A stretch of 64,000 nucleotides of DNA from Pedobacter aquae (GTDB taxonomy: Bacteria; Bacteroidota; Bacteroidia; Sphingobacteriales; Sphingobacteriaceae), in contig NZ_CP043329.1 in the NCBI RefSeq assembly GCF_008195825.1, forward strand, positions 2,666,001 through 2,730,000, given 5' to 3'. Of this stretch, positions 1-7,671 are shown one piece after another. Numbering within the stretch: position 1 is the stretch's first letter; each line of letters opens with the position of its first letter. Below the pieces are notes generated by a model. That model searched no databases. It was not told the DNA's origin and saw nothing but the letters and a program-made list of their open reading frames with translations. A program made the translations under genes and the position numbers.

Positions 1-747
1 GATAACTTTAATGCTTCTGATATTACCAATAGCAACGCTAAGTTTGGTATTACCCGTTTGTAACCCGCTATAGATAGGCGAAAGTTTGTTTCTTATTCTT
101 GAAGTAGCGGCTTCTACCGTTAAGCCACCAACTTGTACTATACCTGCATAGGGAATATTGATCGTACCTTCTGGACTTACCGTTAATTGATAGCTAACTT
201 CAGAATAGCCATAAATATCAATCAATAATTGGTCGGCTGTACCAATCACATAATTTAAAGGCGTAGCTAATCTTAAATTAGGCTCAAAAGTGGTTGCTGC
301 ATTAGAAAATAACTCTTTACCAAATATTTTAGATTTTAAAGCTTGTAAAGCAGCATCTGCCTCGGTTTCTGTTTTTTTATCGTCTGAATTAGAAATGTCT
401 TCTACTTCGCCTTCAAAACTTCTGCTTCTGCTACCATCTTTTCCTTTTACAGTAGCATCTGTAGTGCCCGTTGCTGAGCTTTTGCTGTTTACAGCATTTA
501 CTCTTGCTCTTAGTTTTTGGATTTCTGATGGTTGCATGCCTCGGGCAGCAGCCATTTGCTCTAATTGTGCTTCTGATAATCCGGATGACTCTAATTGCTT
601 GATAATTTGCTTGATTTGTTCATCTGTTAGCTCATCTACACGAACATTAGAAAAATTCTGTTGTGTGATGCTTTGTGCTAAAGATGGCAGAGCGTTAAAT
701 GATAGAATAAGGAAAATGAAGTATATATATATCTTCTTGATATTCAT
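1..747 (-). CDS. Polysaccharide export protein with SLBB/poly-export domain, C-terminus missing
   Basis: The ATG at 747-745 opens a frame with no stop to the window edge: 249 codons, of which the rest lies outside. The product starts with a signal peptide (MNIKKIYIY, a hydrophobic core, then SLAQS near residue 28). A charged helical segment rich in E/Q/K follows (residues about 35-85). After it comes a poly-export (Wza-like) domain, with YVIGTADQLLIDIYGYSEVS and then a stretch like SPEGTINIPYAG. Wza-family proteins form the outer-membrane channel for capsule or exopolysaccharide. This fits the sugar-nucleotide genes that follow. Bacteroidota members are usually about 800 residues long, so only the N-terminal third is visible. 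Confidence 0.85.
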   Translation of the reverse strand, partial: MNIKKIYIYFIFLILSFNALPSLAQSITQQNFSNVRVDELTDEQIKQIIKQLESSGLSEAQLEQMAAARGMQPSEIQKLRARVNAVNSKSSATGTTDATVKGKDGSRSRSFEGEVEDISNSDDKKTETEADAALQALKSKIFGKELFSNAATTFEPNLRLATPLNYVIGTADQLLIDIYGYSEVSYQLTVSPEGTINIPYAGIVQVGGLTVEAATSRIRNKLSPIYSGLQTGNTKLSVAIGNIRSIKVI

Positions 748-840
748 GTTTAATTTTTCTTTTAAGCTTTGCAAAATTATCAATTTGTTTATATTATTTT
801 CTATTTGTTTTTTCCTTCGCCTGCTTGCCTCCGACAGGTA

Positions 841-1125
841 GGCGCTCAGGGTGACAGTATTTTGTCATGCTGAGCGGAGTCGAAGCATTTTTTTGAGTAC
901 CCTTCGACTCCGCTCAGGGTGACATTCCCTTCGACTCCGCTCAGGGTGACATCCCCTTCGACTCCGCTCAGGGTGACATTCCCTTTGACTCCCCACTTCG
1001 ACTCCGCTCAGTGTGACAGTATTTTGTCATGCTGAGCGGAGTCGAAGCATTTTTTGATTCCCCTTTGACTCCGCTCAGGGTGACATTCCCTTTGACTCCG
1101 CTCAGGGCGACATAACTCAAGGATA
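841..1125. repeat. Palindromic REP-like array, left side of GIY-YIG gene
   Basis: This non-coding stretch holds about eight copies of a roughly 24-nt unit built on CTTCGACTCCGCTCAGGGTG, in both orientations. Two head-to-head pairs (around 850-890 and 996-1048) form long near-perfect hairpins whose arms are CTTCGACTCCGCTCAG and its complement. The same unit occurs on the far side of the GIY-YIG gene. The 415-nt gap between genes holds nothing else that I can see. Confidence 0.85.
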
Positions 1126-1162
1126 CATGATTAAAGGCTTTATACCATAATCTTTTATTTAA

Positions 1163-1477
1163 TCATTTATTGAAATTATTAGCGCTACTTTGATTTTTAC
1201 AAACCGCTAGCTCCTTCAATTTCATCCAATTATTTTCTATAATCGCTTCTTTCTTTTTTCTAGTCCAGCCTTTTATTTGCTTCTCAAAAGCAATTGCCTG
1301 ATTTATTTCTGTAAAATCTTCACAGAAAACTAACTTAACTGGTCTTTTATTATATGTATAAGCATTTTTATCTTCTCCCGATTGATGCTCTTCTACTCTT
1401 CTTTCTATATTATTTGTTACACCCGTATAATATGAATGATCTCTACATTTTAGTATATAAACGTAATAGTATTTCAT
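1163..1477 (-). CDS. GIY-YIG nuclease family small protein
   Basis: This 104-residue protein is one GIY-YIG domain. YYVYILKC (residues 3-10) and YYTGVTNNIERRVEEH (about 16-31) correspond to the GIY and YIG motifs and the catalytic Arg. The conserved Glu is in the AFEKQIKGW segment (near 63-71). The signature is VYI...YTG, common in the YhbQ/UPF0213-like branch, so activity is plausible but unproven. It stands alone, with dense REP-like arrays on both sides, and has no operon link to the polysaccharide genes. Small GIY-YIG proteins of this type are often multicopy in Bacteroidota. Whether it acts on the repeats or merely sits among them cannot be told from sequence. Confidence 0.85.
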   Translation of the reverse strand: MKYYYVYILKCRDHSYYTGVTNNIERRVEEHQSGEDKNAYTYNKRPVKLVFCEDFTEINQAIAFEKQIKGWTRKKKEAIIENNWMKLKELAVCKNQSSANNFNK

Positions 1478-1499
1478 ATTAGTTATTTCATTTTAAAAC

Positions 1500-2062
1500 T
1501 TATCCTTCGACTCCGCTCAGGATGACATTCCCTTCGACTCCCTGCCTACCGGACAGGCAGGCGCTCAGGATGACATTCCCTTCGACTCCCTGCCTACCGG
1601 ACAGGCAGGCGCTCAGGATGACATTCCCTTCGACTCCCCACTTCGACTCCCCACTTCGACTCCGCTCAGTGTGACAGTACTTTGTCATGCTGAGCGGAGT
1701 CGAAGCATTTTTTTGATTCCCCTTCGACTCCGCTCAGGGTGACATTCCCTTCGACTCCCTGCCTACCGGACAGGCAGGCGCTCAGGATGACATTCCCTTC
1801 GACTCCCTGCCTACCGGACAGGCAGGCGCTCAGGATGACATTCCCTTTGACTCCCTGCCTACCGGACAGGCAGGCGCTCAGGATGACATTCCCTTCGACT
1901 CCCCACTTCGACTCCGCTCAGTGTGACAGTATTTTGTCATGCTGAGCGGAGTCGAAGCATTTTTTTGATTCCCCTTGACTCCGCTCAGTGTGACAGTATT
2001 TTGTCATGCTGAGCGGAGTCGAAGCATTTTTTTGATTTCCCTCCGACTCCGCTCAGGGTAAC
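1500..2062. repeat. Palindromic REP-like array with nested palindromes, right side of GIY-YIG gene
   Basis: The CTTCGACTCCGCTCAG unit recurs about a dozen times. Full hairpin pairs lie near 1651-1706, 1906-1957 and 1975-2027. In five units (near 1540, 1588, 1757, 1805 and 1853) a second palindrome with arms CCTGCCT and AGGCAGG is inserted inside the unit, splitting GACTCC from CGCTCAG. Apparent reading frames here (repeating CLPDRQ or CLSGRQ) are repeat translations, not genes. Confidence 0.85.
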
Positions 2063-2073
2063 ATTTTATTCAA

Positions 2074-3210
2074 CTATTCAAAGTAATTCATCGTTTGGTA
2101 GCCACCATCTTTCAGGTATTGATCTTTTTTAGTTTGATGTAAATCAGACGCTATCATATCCTTAACCAAAGCAGGTAAATCATATTTTAATTTCCAACCT
2201 AATTTTTCTTTAGATTTTGTAGGGTCTCCTAATAACAGTTCTACTTCTGTAGGCCTGAAATATTTAGGATCTACCTTTACTACAGTTTGCCCTAATTTTA
2301 AAGTTTCTAAGTTTAAGCCTAAAGCTGTAGCTTTTTCTTGGTCTACATCTATAATTACGCCTTTTTCATGTTCATCCTTACCACTAAACTCTAGCTCAAT
2401 TCCCAATTCAGCAAAACTCATCCTTACAAAATCTCTTACTGTAGTGGTTACACCAGTAGCAATAACGAAATCTTCTGGTTTTTCTTGTTGTAAGATTAAC
2501 CACATGGCTTCAATATAATCTTTAGCATGTCCCCAATCTCTTTGGGCAGATAGATTACCCAAGTATAAACAGTTTTGTAAACCCATGGCAATCTTAGCTG
2601 TTGCTCTGGTAATTTTTCTGGTAACAAAAGTTTCCCCTCTTATTGGACTCTCATGATTGAAAAGAATACCATTACAAGCAAACATATCATAAGCCTCGCG
2701 ATAATTCACTGTTATCCAATAAGCATACATTTTTGCAACTGCATAAGGCGAACGAGGATAAAAAGGCGTAGTTTCTGATTGAGGAACTGCCTGAACCAAT
2801 CCGTAAAGTTCTGATGTTGAGGCTTGATAGATACGTGTTTTCTTGGTTAAACCCAATAATCTTACAGCTTCTAAAATTCTTAGGGTACCAATACCATCAG
2901 CATTAGCGGTATATTCAGGAGTATCAAAGCTCACTTTTACGTGGCTCATGGCTGCCAAATTATAGATTTCATCTGGCTGAATTTCCTGAATCAACCGGAT
3001 TAAATTGGTAGAATCTGTTAAATCTCCATAGTGTAGCTTTAGTTTTATTCCCTGTTCATGAGGGTCTTGATATAAATGGTCTATTCTATCGGTATTAAAA
3101 AGCGATGATCTTCTTTTTAAACCATGAACCATATAGCCTTTTTTCAACAGGAATTCAGCTAAATAGGCTCCGTCTTGACCAGTAATACCTGTTATTAAAG
3201 CAACTTTCAT
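2074..3210 (-). CDS. gmd: GDP-mannose 4,6-dehydratase
   Basis: This enzyme converts GDP-D-mannose to GDP-4-keto-6-deoxy-D-mannose, the first step to GDP-fucose, GDP-rhamnose or GDP-perosamine. The 378-residue length is normal. The NAD(P)-binding motif GITGQDG is at residues 8-14, followed by the typical HGLKRRSS segment. STSELYG and SPYAVAK supply the catalytic Ser/Thr, Tyr and Lys of the short-chain dehydrogenase fold. [14 protein letters not shown] is the family's substrate-binding segment. No fcl/wcaG (GDP-fucose synthase) is in the window, so the final sugar is not known. Repeat arrays flank it on both sides. Confidence 0.96.
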   Translation of the reverse strand: MKVALITGITGQDGAYLAEFLLKKGYMVHGLKRRSSLFNTDRIDHLYQDPHEQGIKLKLHYGDLTDSTNLIRLIQEIQPDEIYNLAAMSHVKVSFDTPEYTANADGIGTLRILEAVRLLGLTKKTRIYQASTSELYGLVQAVPQSETTPFYPRSPYAVAKMYAYWITVNYREAYDMFACNGILFNHESPIRGETFVTRKITRATAKIAMGLQNCLYLGNLSAQRDWGHAKDYIEAMWLILQQEKPEDFVIATGVTTTVRDFVRMSFAELGIELEFSGKDEHEKGVIIDVDQEKATALGLNLETLKLGQTVVKVDPKYFRPTEVELLLGDPTKSKEKLGWKLKYDLPALVKDMIASDLHQTKKDQYLKDGGYQTMNYFE

Positions 3211-3228
3211 TTATTTATTCTTAATATA

Positions 3229-3946
3229 TTAAAATGGAATGTTGGGATGTCTTTTTTGGAAAATTGGAATGTCAAATCTTCCCTTTAAAAATTCATTATC
3301 CTTAGTTCCGTTTATTTTCCTATTTGTATTTATCTAGTTTGGAATGTTGGAATGTTTTCTTTGGAAAATTGGAATACCAAATCTTCCCTTTAAAAATTCA
3401 TTATCCTTAGTTCCGTTTATCTTACTATTTGTATTAATCTAGTTGGAATGTTTTTTTTTTGGAAAATTGGAATGCCAAATCTTCCTTTTAAAAATTATTT
3501 TCCTTAGTTCCGTTTATTTTACTATTTGTATTTATCTAGTTGGAATGTTTTTTTTTGGAAAATTGGAATGCCAAATCTTCCTTTTAAAAATTATTTTCCT
3601 TAGTTCCGTTTATCTTACTATTTGTATTAATCTAATTGGAATGTTGGAATGTTTTCTTTGGAAAATTGGAATACCAAATCTTCCCTTTAAAAATTCATTA
3701 TCCTTAGTTCCGTTTATTTTACTATTTGTATTTATCTAGTTGGAATGTTTTTTTTTGGAAAATTGGAATGCCAAATCTTCCTTTTAAAAATTATTTTCCT
3801 TAGTTCCGTTTATTTTCCTATTTGTATTAATGTTTTTTTTTGGAATGTTGGAATGCCAAATTTATCCTTTTAAAAATTATTTTCCTTAGTTCCGTTTATT
3901 TTCCTATTTGTATTAATGTATTTAATTGGAATGTTGGAATGCCAAA
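3229..3946. repeat. Tandem array, seven ~95-115 bp units
   Basis: Seven copies are countable from the segment CCTTAGTTCCGTTTAT (near 3299, 3407, 3501, 3597, 3700, 3797 and 3885). Each unit has one or two TTGGAATG octamers, GGAAAATTGGAATGCCAAAT, an A/T-rich stretch, CCTTAGTTCCGTTTAT and TTGTATTAATCTAGTT-like sequence. Units differ by small indels. The CCAAAT...TTAGTTCC segment resembles the 3' end of the neighbouring four-helix-bundle gene, which reads CCAAATTTATCCTTTATAA at 3943-3961 and CCCAAGTTCC at 3971-3980. The units therefore look like decayed copies of the gene's 3' end plus its terminal repeat. The 737-nt gap holds no credible gene. Confidence 0.85.
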
Positions 3947-3947
3947 T

Positions 3948-4358
3948 TTATCCTTTATAAAAACTATCATCCCAAGTTCCATCTTTCATTTTCTTTTGTA
4001 ACGATTTTATTAATTGTATTAGAGCGTTTTCTATTTTATAATGCAATTGATCTAATTTTTCAAAATCACTTTTAATTATTTGATTAGCTTTTAAGAAACT
4101 ATAAATACATGAATGGTATTCTCCACTGGATCCTAAAGCTATATTTAAAAATTGCAGATATTCTTTAATACTTCTTCTGCAATAACCTTCTGCAATATTT
4201 CTACTTATACTATGTGCACTATCAATGCAATTACTTGCTGTTTTTTTTAACTCAAATGGGAAATTTGAAATTATTTCACATGATATCGCATACAAATCAA
4301 TAGCATCACTCCAGACTCTTAACTGTTTATAACCTCTATTAATATTATTACGTTCCAA
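3948..4358 (-). CDS. S23/IVP-like four-helix-bundle protein (copy 1)
   Basis: This 136-residue protein belongs to the four-helix-bundle family first seen in intervening sequences of 23S rRNA (S23/IVP, Pfam 23S_rRNA_IVP). Hallmarks are YKQLRVW near the N-terminus, SRNIAEGY (about residues 52-59) and the ALGSSGEY helix (about 74-81). The family's function is unknown. The start appears to be TTG (4358-4356), since no ATG is in frame before YKQLRVW. Copies 2 and 3 in this window end at 120 and 117 residues. This one has a C-terminal extension ending GTWDDSFYKG, and DNA resembling that end recurs in the adjacent tandem array. TTGGAATG-type repeats in opposite orientations bracket the gene. Confidence 0.8.
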   Translation of the reverse strand: MERNNINRGYKQLRVWSDAIDLYAISCEIISNFPFELKKTASNCIDSAHSISRNIAEGYCRRSIKEYLQFLNIALGSSGEYHSCIYSFLKANQIIKSDFEKLDQLHYKIENALIQLIKSLQKKMKDGTWDDSFYKG

Positions 4359-4445
4359 GTTATTATTAACGTTTTATGCTTTCTTCTTAAAACTCATGGT
4401 AGCAGAACAAAATCTTTCCAAATTCCAGATTATACTACATTTTTG

Positions 4446-4463
4446 TTCCATTCCAATATTCCA
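4446..4463. repeat. Inverted partner of the TTGGAATG terminal repeat
   Basis: TTCCATTCCAATATTCCAA here is the near-complement of the GGAATGTTGGAATG octamers on the other side of four-helix-bundle copy 1. The gene is therefore bracketed by inverted short repeats with an 8-nt period. This repeat abuts the stop codon of rfbA (4469). Confidence 0.6.
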
Positions 4464-4468
4464 AAAAA

Positions 4469-5341
4469 TTACAAAATCTTACCCTCAACAATATCCATTA
4501 AATATGTGCCATAACCACTTTTTACTAATGGTTTTGCTAAGGAAGCTAGTTGTTCTTTATTGATAAAATTCATGCGGTAAGCAATCTCTTCTATACAACC
4601 AATTTTTAATCCTTGCCTATCTTCTATCACCTGTACAAATTGTCCAGCTTGCATTAAAGATTCAAATGTACCTGTATCTAACCAAGCTGTTCCTCTACTT
4701 AAAACTCCCACTTTTAATTTACCTTGTTCTAAATAAACTTTGTTAATATCGGTTATTTCGAGCTCTCCCCTTGGAGAAGGTTTTATGTTTTTTGCTATTT
4801 CAACCACAGAATTGTTATAAAAATACAATCCTGGTACTGCATAATTTGATTTTGGTTTAATTGGCTTTTCTTCTATAGATTTTGCATTACGATGCTCATC
4901 AAACTCCACAACACCGTAGCGTTCTGGATCATGAACAGGATAAGCGAAAACTACTCCACCATCAGGATGGGTATTGGCTTGCATTAACCTTGCCATTCCA
5001 TCTCCAAAGAAAATATTATCTCCCAAAACTAAGGCAACCGAGTCATGCCCAATAAATTCTTCCCCAATGATAAAGGCTTGTGCTAAACCATCTGGAGAGG
5101 GTTGTACAGCATAAGAAAACTTACAACCTAAATTGGAACCATCTCCTAGTAATTTTTCAAAACCTGGTAAATCGTGAGGGGTTGAGATAATTAAAATCTC
5201 ATTAATACCAGCTAGCATTAATGTAGAAAGTGGATAATAAATCATCGGTTTATCATAAACCGGCATCATTTGCTTACTTACCGCCAAAGTAAGAGGATGT
5301 AAACGTGTTCCTGAACCTCCTGCTAAAATAATTCCTTTCAA
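4469..5341 (-). CDS. rfbA: Glucose-1-phosphate thymidylyltransferase
   Basis: This enzyme makes dTDP-glucose from dTTP and glucose-1-phosphate for dTDP-rhamnose and related sugars. It is 290 residues long, the normal length. The nucleotidyltransferase signature [11 protein letters not shown] is at residues 8-18, with the [19 protein letters not shown] segment next to it. [11 protein letters not shown] carries the metal-binding Asp, and later [18 protein letters not shown] and [14 protein letters not shown] are family motifs. rfbB, rfbC and rfbD are not in the window. A candidate promoter lies just upstream. Confidence 0.96.
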   Translation of the reverse strand: MKGIILAGGSGTRLHPLTLAVSKQMMPVYDKPMIYYPLSTLMLAGINEILIISTPHDLPGFEKLLGDGSNLGCKFSYAVQPSPDGLAQAFIIGEEFIGHDSVALVLGDNIFFGDGMARLMQANTHPDGGVVFAYPVHDPERYGVVEFDEHRNAKSIEEKPIKPKSNYAVPGLYFYNNSVVEIAKNIKPSPRGELEITDINKVYLEQGKLKVGVLSRGTAWLDTGTFESLMQAGQFVQVIEDRQGLKIGCIEEIAYRMNFINKEQLASLAKPLVKSGYGTYLMDIVEGKIL

Positions 5342-5367
5342 GTGTATCCCTTATTTTAATAATTCCG

Positions 5368-5402
5368 CAAATCTATCAAATTAAGTTTGATAAGGTTGCA
5401 AA
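5368..5402 (-). promoter_or_regulatory. Candidate Bacteroidota promoter for rfbA
   Basis: On the minus strand, TAGATTTG (5375-5368) matches the TAnnTTTG -7 consensus. A TTTG (5402-5399) lies 23 nt upstream as a possible -33 element. The -7 box ends 26 nt before the rfbA ATG. The spacing is at the long end of what is usual. Confidence 0.4.
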
Positions 5403-5458
5403 ACCTTTGTTATTTTCAATATTTTATAGTTAAAATTAAAGATGTTTAAACAAACATT

Positions 5459-6022
5459 CTAGGCGCCTTCTACTTTTTCCTTTAAATCTAAATACCATGC
5501 TTCACCATACTTTCTTATCAATGGTTCTTTTAGAAACTCGTATACCTTTACGTTTAAAGCGTCTCCAAAATTACAAGCATCGGCACAAATACTCCATCTA
5601 TCGTAATGTAAAACATCAAAATCCGGATAAGCGGTTATCCTTATAGGATATAAATGGCAGGAGATAGGTTTTTTCCAATTCACTTTACCTTCTTCGTAAG
5701 CTTTTTCTATAGCGCATTTGGTAATTCCGTTTTCCCAAATCACATAGGCACACTCTTTATTGGTGTCTACACATGGTGTGGTATAATCGCCTTCAAAATC
5801 TTTTACAGATGTACCCACTTGCTCTACAGTTTCAATACCTTTAGCTGTCATGTAGGGTTTAACCTGAGGATAAATCTCGTCTAAAATAGCCAACTCATGC
5901 GCTTCTAAAGGAGCACCCGCATCTCCTTCTATACAACAAGCCCCCTTACATTTATCTAAATGGCACACAAAGTTTTCTTTTAAAACATCTTCATGTACTA
6001 AAGTATTTTGAACTTCTAACAT
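5459..6022 (-). CDS. DUF3109 family cysteine-rich protein
   Basis: This 187-residue protein is conserved in Bacteroidota and of unknown function. Its N-terminal cysteine motif CHLDKCKGACC (Cys20, 25, 29, 30) resembles the YkgJ-type metal or Fe-S binding cluster. More cysteines follow in TPCVDTNKECAY, ITKCAIEKAY, SCHLYPIRI and SICADACNFG. The start is supported by a real Shine-Dalgarno-like AAGGAGAT immediately before the ATG, and by TAATTTTG (6053-6046) as a possible -7 box. It sits between sugar-nucleotide genes but has no obvious link to them. Confidence 0.85.
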   Translation of the reverse strand: MLEVQNTLVHEDVLKENFVCHLDKCKGACCIEGDAGAPLEAHELAILDEIYPQVKPYMTAKGIETVEQVGTSVKDFEGDYTTPCVDTNKECAYVIWENGITKCAIEKAYEEGKVNWKKPISCHLYPIRITAYPDFDVLHYDRWSICADACNFGDALNVKVYEFLKEPLIRKYGEAWYLDLKEKVEGA

Positions 6023-6079
6023 ATCTCCTTTATTATATCAACCCACAAAATTACTCTTTTTATCCTGAGAAGTTTCCGC

Positions 6080-6577
6080 TTATAACTTATTTCCCTCTTT
6101 ATCAACCATGCCTTGCTTTCTAGCTGGATTGCCATACCAAAGCTCAAAATCTTGAACCGCTTTAGTAATTACTGAACCAGCTCCAATAAAAGCATAAGCA
6201 CCAATATCATGGCCGCAAATGATGGTGCTATTGGCGCCCAAAGTAGCTCCTTTCTTCACCATAGTAGGCTTAAATTCGGCTTTTCGCTCTATAAAAGCTC
6301 TAGGATTGATGACATTGGTAAATACTACCGAAGGACCTATGAAAACATCATCTTGTATTTGGACGCCTTCATAAACAGAAACGTTATTTTGAATTTTAAC
6401 ACCGTCCCCAATTCTCACATTTTTACCAATAAATACATTTTGCCCTATCACACAATTTTTACCAATTTTTACGCTTTCGCTGATATGAGAAAAGTGCCAT
6501 ATCTTAGTCCCTTCGCCAATTTCAACAGCAGCATCTATAAGGGCTGTATCATGAACAAAAAATGTTTGCTTATCCAT
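6080..6577 (-). CDS. Left-handed beta-helix acetyltransferase (WbpD/WlbB type)
   Basis: This is a 165-residue hexapeptide-repeat acyltransferase with regular (I/V/L)GxxxxI repeats from about residue 15 to 140, such as KIGKNCVIGQNVFIG and KKGATLGANSTIICG. The nearest functional family is the N-acetyltransferase that acts on UDP-2-acetamido-3-amino-2,3-dideoxy-glucuronate (WbpD/WlbB). The context supports this: a DegT aminotransferase and a UDP-sugar 6-dehydrogenase are directly upstream, and the start overlaps the aminotransferase stop by 8 nt. The exact substrate is inferred. Confidence 0.8.
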   Translation of the reverse strand: MDKQTFFVHDTALIDAAVEIGEGTKIWHFSHISESVKIGKNCVIGQNVFIGKNVRIGDGVKIQNNVSVYEGVQIQDDVFIGPSVVFTNVINPRAFIERKAEFKPTMVKKGATLGANSTIICGHDIGAYAFIGAGSVITKAVQDFELWYGNPARKQGMVDKEGNKL

Positions 6578-7670
6578 AAAATTCTTTGATAAGTTTAGAA
6601 ACTTGCTGAATATCTTCTTCTTTCAGTTGATCATGTATGGGTAATGACAAAACTTCTTTGGTTAATTGCTGGGCAACCGGAAAATCTTGATTTAAACCAA
6701 TATATGCGGGTTGCTGCGATAATACTTTTGGATAGTAAATCATACTTTGAACACCATGCTGCGCTAAAAATTGCTTTAACTCATCTCTGTTTTGATGAAC
6801 TCTGATGGTAAATTGGTTCCAGCTGTGCTGACTATGCGTTGCTACTTGAGGTAGGCTTATTTCTTCAATTTCTAGAAGTTGCTGTTGGTATAACCTTGCC
6901 AAACCGACTTTAATAGCTAAAGAAGGTTTTAAATAGCGTAATTTAACTTGTAAAACGGCAGCTTGTAAAGTATCTAATCTTGAATTTCTACCCACCACTT
7001 CGTGTTGGTATTTAGCACTTTGACCATGGTTAGCTATCATCCTGATTTTTTTTGCCAGAGTATCGTCCTGTGTAAAAATAGCTCCTCCATCTCCGTAACA
7101 AGCTAAATTTTTTGTTGGGAAAAAGGAGGTACAACTGATATGACCAAAAGTTCCTAAATATTGGTTTTTATACATCCCACCAAAAGATTGTGCATTATCC
7201 TCAATGATGTATAATTGATGAGCTTTGGCAATCTCAAGCAATTCATCTACATCAACTGCTTGACCAAATAAATGTACTGCGATGATAGCTTTGGTTCTTG
7301 GATTAATGAGCGATTTTAGTTTTGTAACATCTATCTGAAAATATTGCGCATCAACATCTACCAGAACGGGCTTAGCACCTAGCAAACTCACCACCTCTAA
7401 AGCAGCTACATAACTAAAGGCTGGAACTATCACTTCATCGCCTTCGCCAATATTTAAAGCTCTTAATGCTATTTCTAAAGCATCGGTGCCATTAGCACAA
7501 GAAATACTATGTTTGATATTTAAAAACTGAGCAAGCTGATGTTCAAATTCAGTTACAGCTTTGCCTTTTATAAAATCTCCTGCCTGTAAAACAGCTTGCA
7601 TAGCCTCATCATACTCCACTTTCCTAGTGGCATATTCTAGAGGTAAATCTATCATACTTACAGGTTTCAT
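6570..7670 (-). CDS. DegT/DnrJ/EryC1/StrS aminotransferase (WbpE/WlbC type)
   Basis: This is a PLP-dependent sugar aminotransferase of about 366 residues. The Schiff-base Lys is in TSFFPTKNLACYGDGGAI. HLFGQAVDVDEL and EDNAQSFGG are PLP-pocket segments of the family. In the WbpA/B/E/D pathway such enzymes put an amino group at C3 of a UDP-3-keto-glucuronamide-type sugar. I favour the ATG at 7670, one base after the dehydrogenase stop. An ATG at 7685 would add five residues and overlap the dehydrogenase gene by 14 nt. The usual pathway partner WbpB (3-dehydrogenase) is not in the window. Confidence 0.88.
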   Translation of the reverse strand: MKPVSMIDLPLEYATRKVEYDEAMQAVLQAGDFIKGKAVTEFEHQLAQFLNIKHSISCANGTDALEIALRALNIGEGDEVIVPAFSYVAALEVVSLLGAKPVLVDVDAQYFQIDVTKLKSLINPRTKAIIAVHLFGQAVDVDELLEIAKAHQLYIIEDNAQSFGGMYKNQYLGTFGHISCTSFFPTKNLACYGDGGAIFTQDDTLAKKIRMIANHGQSAKYQHEVVGRNSRLDTLQAAVLQVKLRYLKPSLAIKVGLARLYQQQLLEIEEISLPQVATHSQHSWNQFTIRVHQNRDELKQFLAQHGVQSMIYYPKVLSQQPAYIGLNQDFPVAQQLTKEVLSLPIHDQLKEEDIQQVSKLIKEFYG

Positions 7671-7671
7671 G

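Noticed and set aside
290-841. A 183-residue plus-strand ORF
   Set aside because: It is the antisense shadow of the SLBB export gene, which has a signal peptide, domain motifs and a proper start.
1500-1945. Open frames encoding repeated CLPDRQ/CLSGRQ and VEGNVILS peptides
   Set aside because: They are translations of the palindromic repeats, occur on both strands and have no protein features.
3229-3946. CRISPR array or a 98-residue gene in the tandem repeats
   Set aside because: Units are 95-115 bp with no conserved short repeat plus unique spacers and no cas genes. The ORF is a repeat translation of low complexity.
3229-4463. Diversity-generating retroelement
   Set aside because: The four-helix-bundle fold resembles Avd, but no reverse transcriptase, template/variable repeat pair or target protein is present in the window.
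5654-6589. Plus-strand ORFs over the DUF3109 and acetyltransferase genes
   Set aside because: They are antisense shadows of well-supported minus-strand genes.
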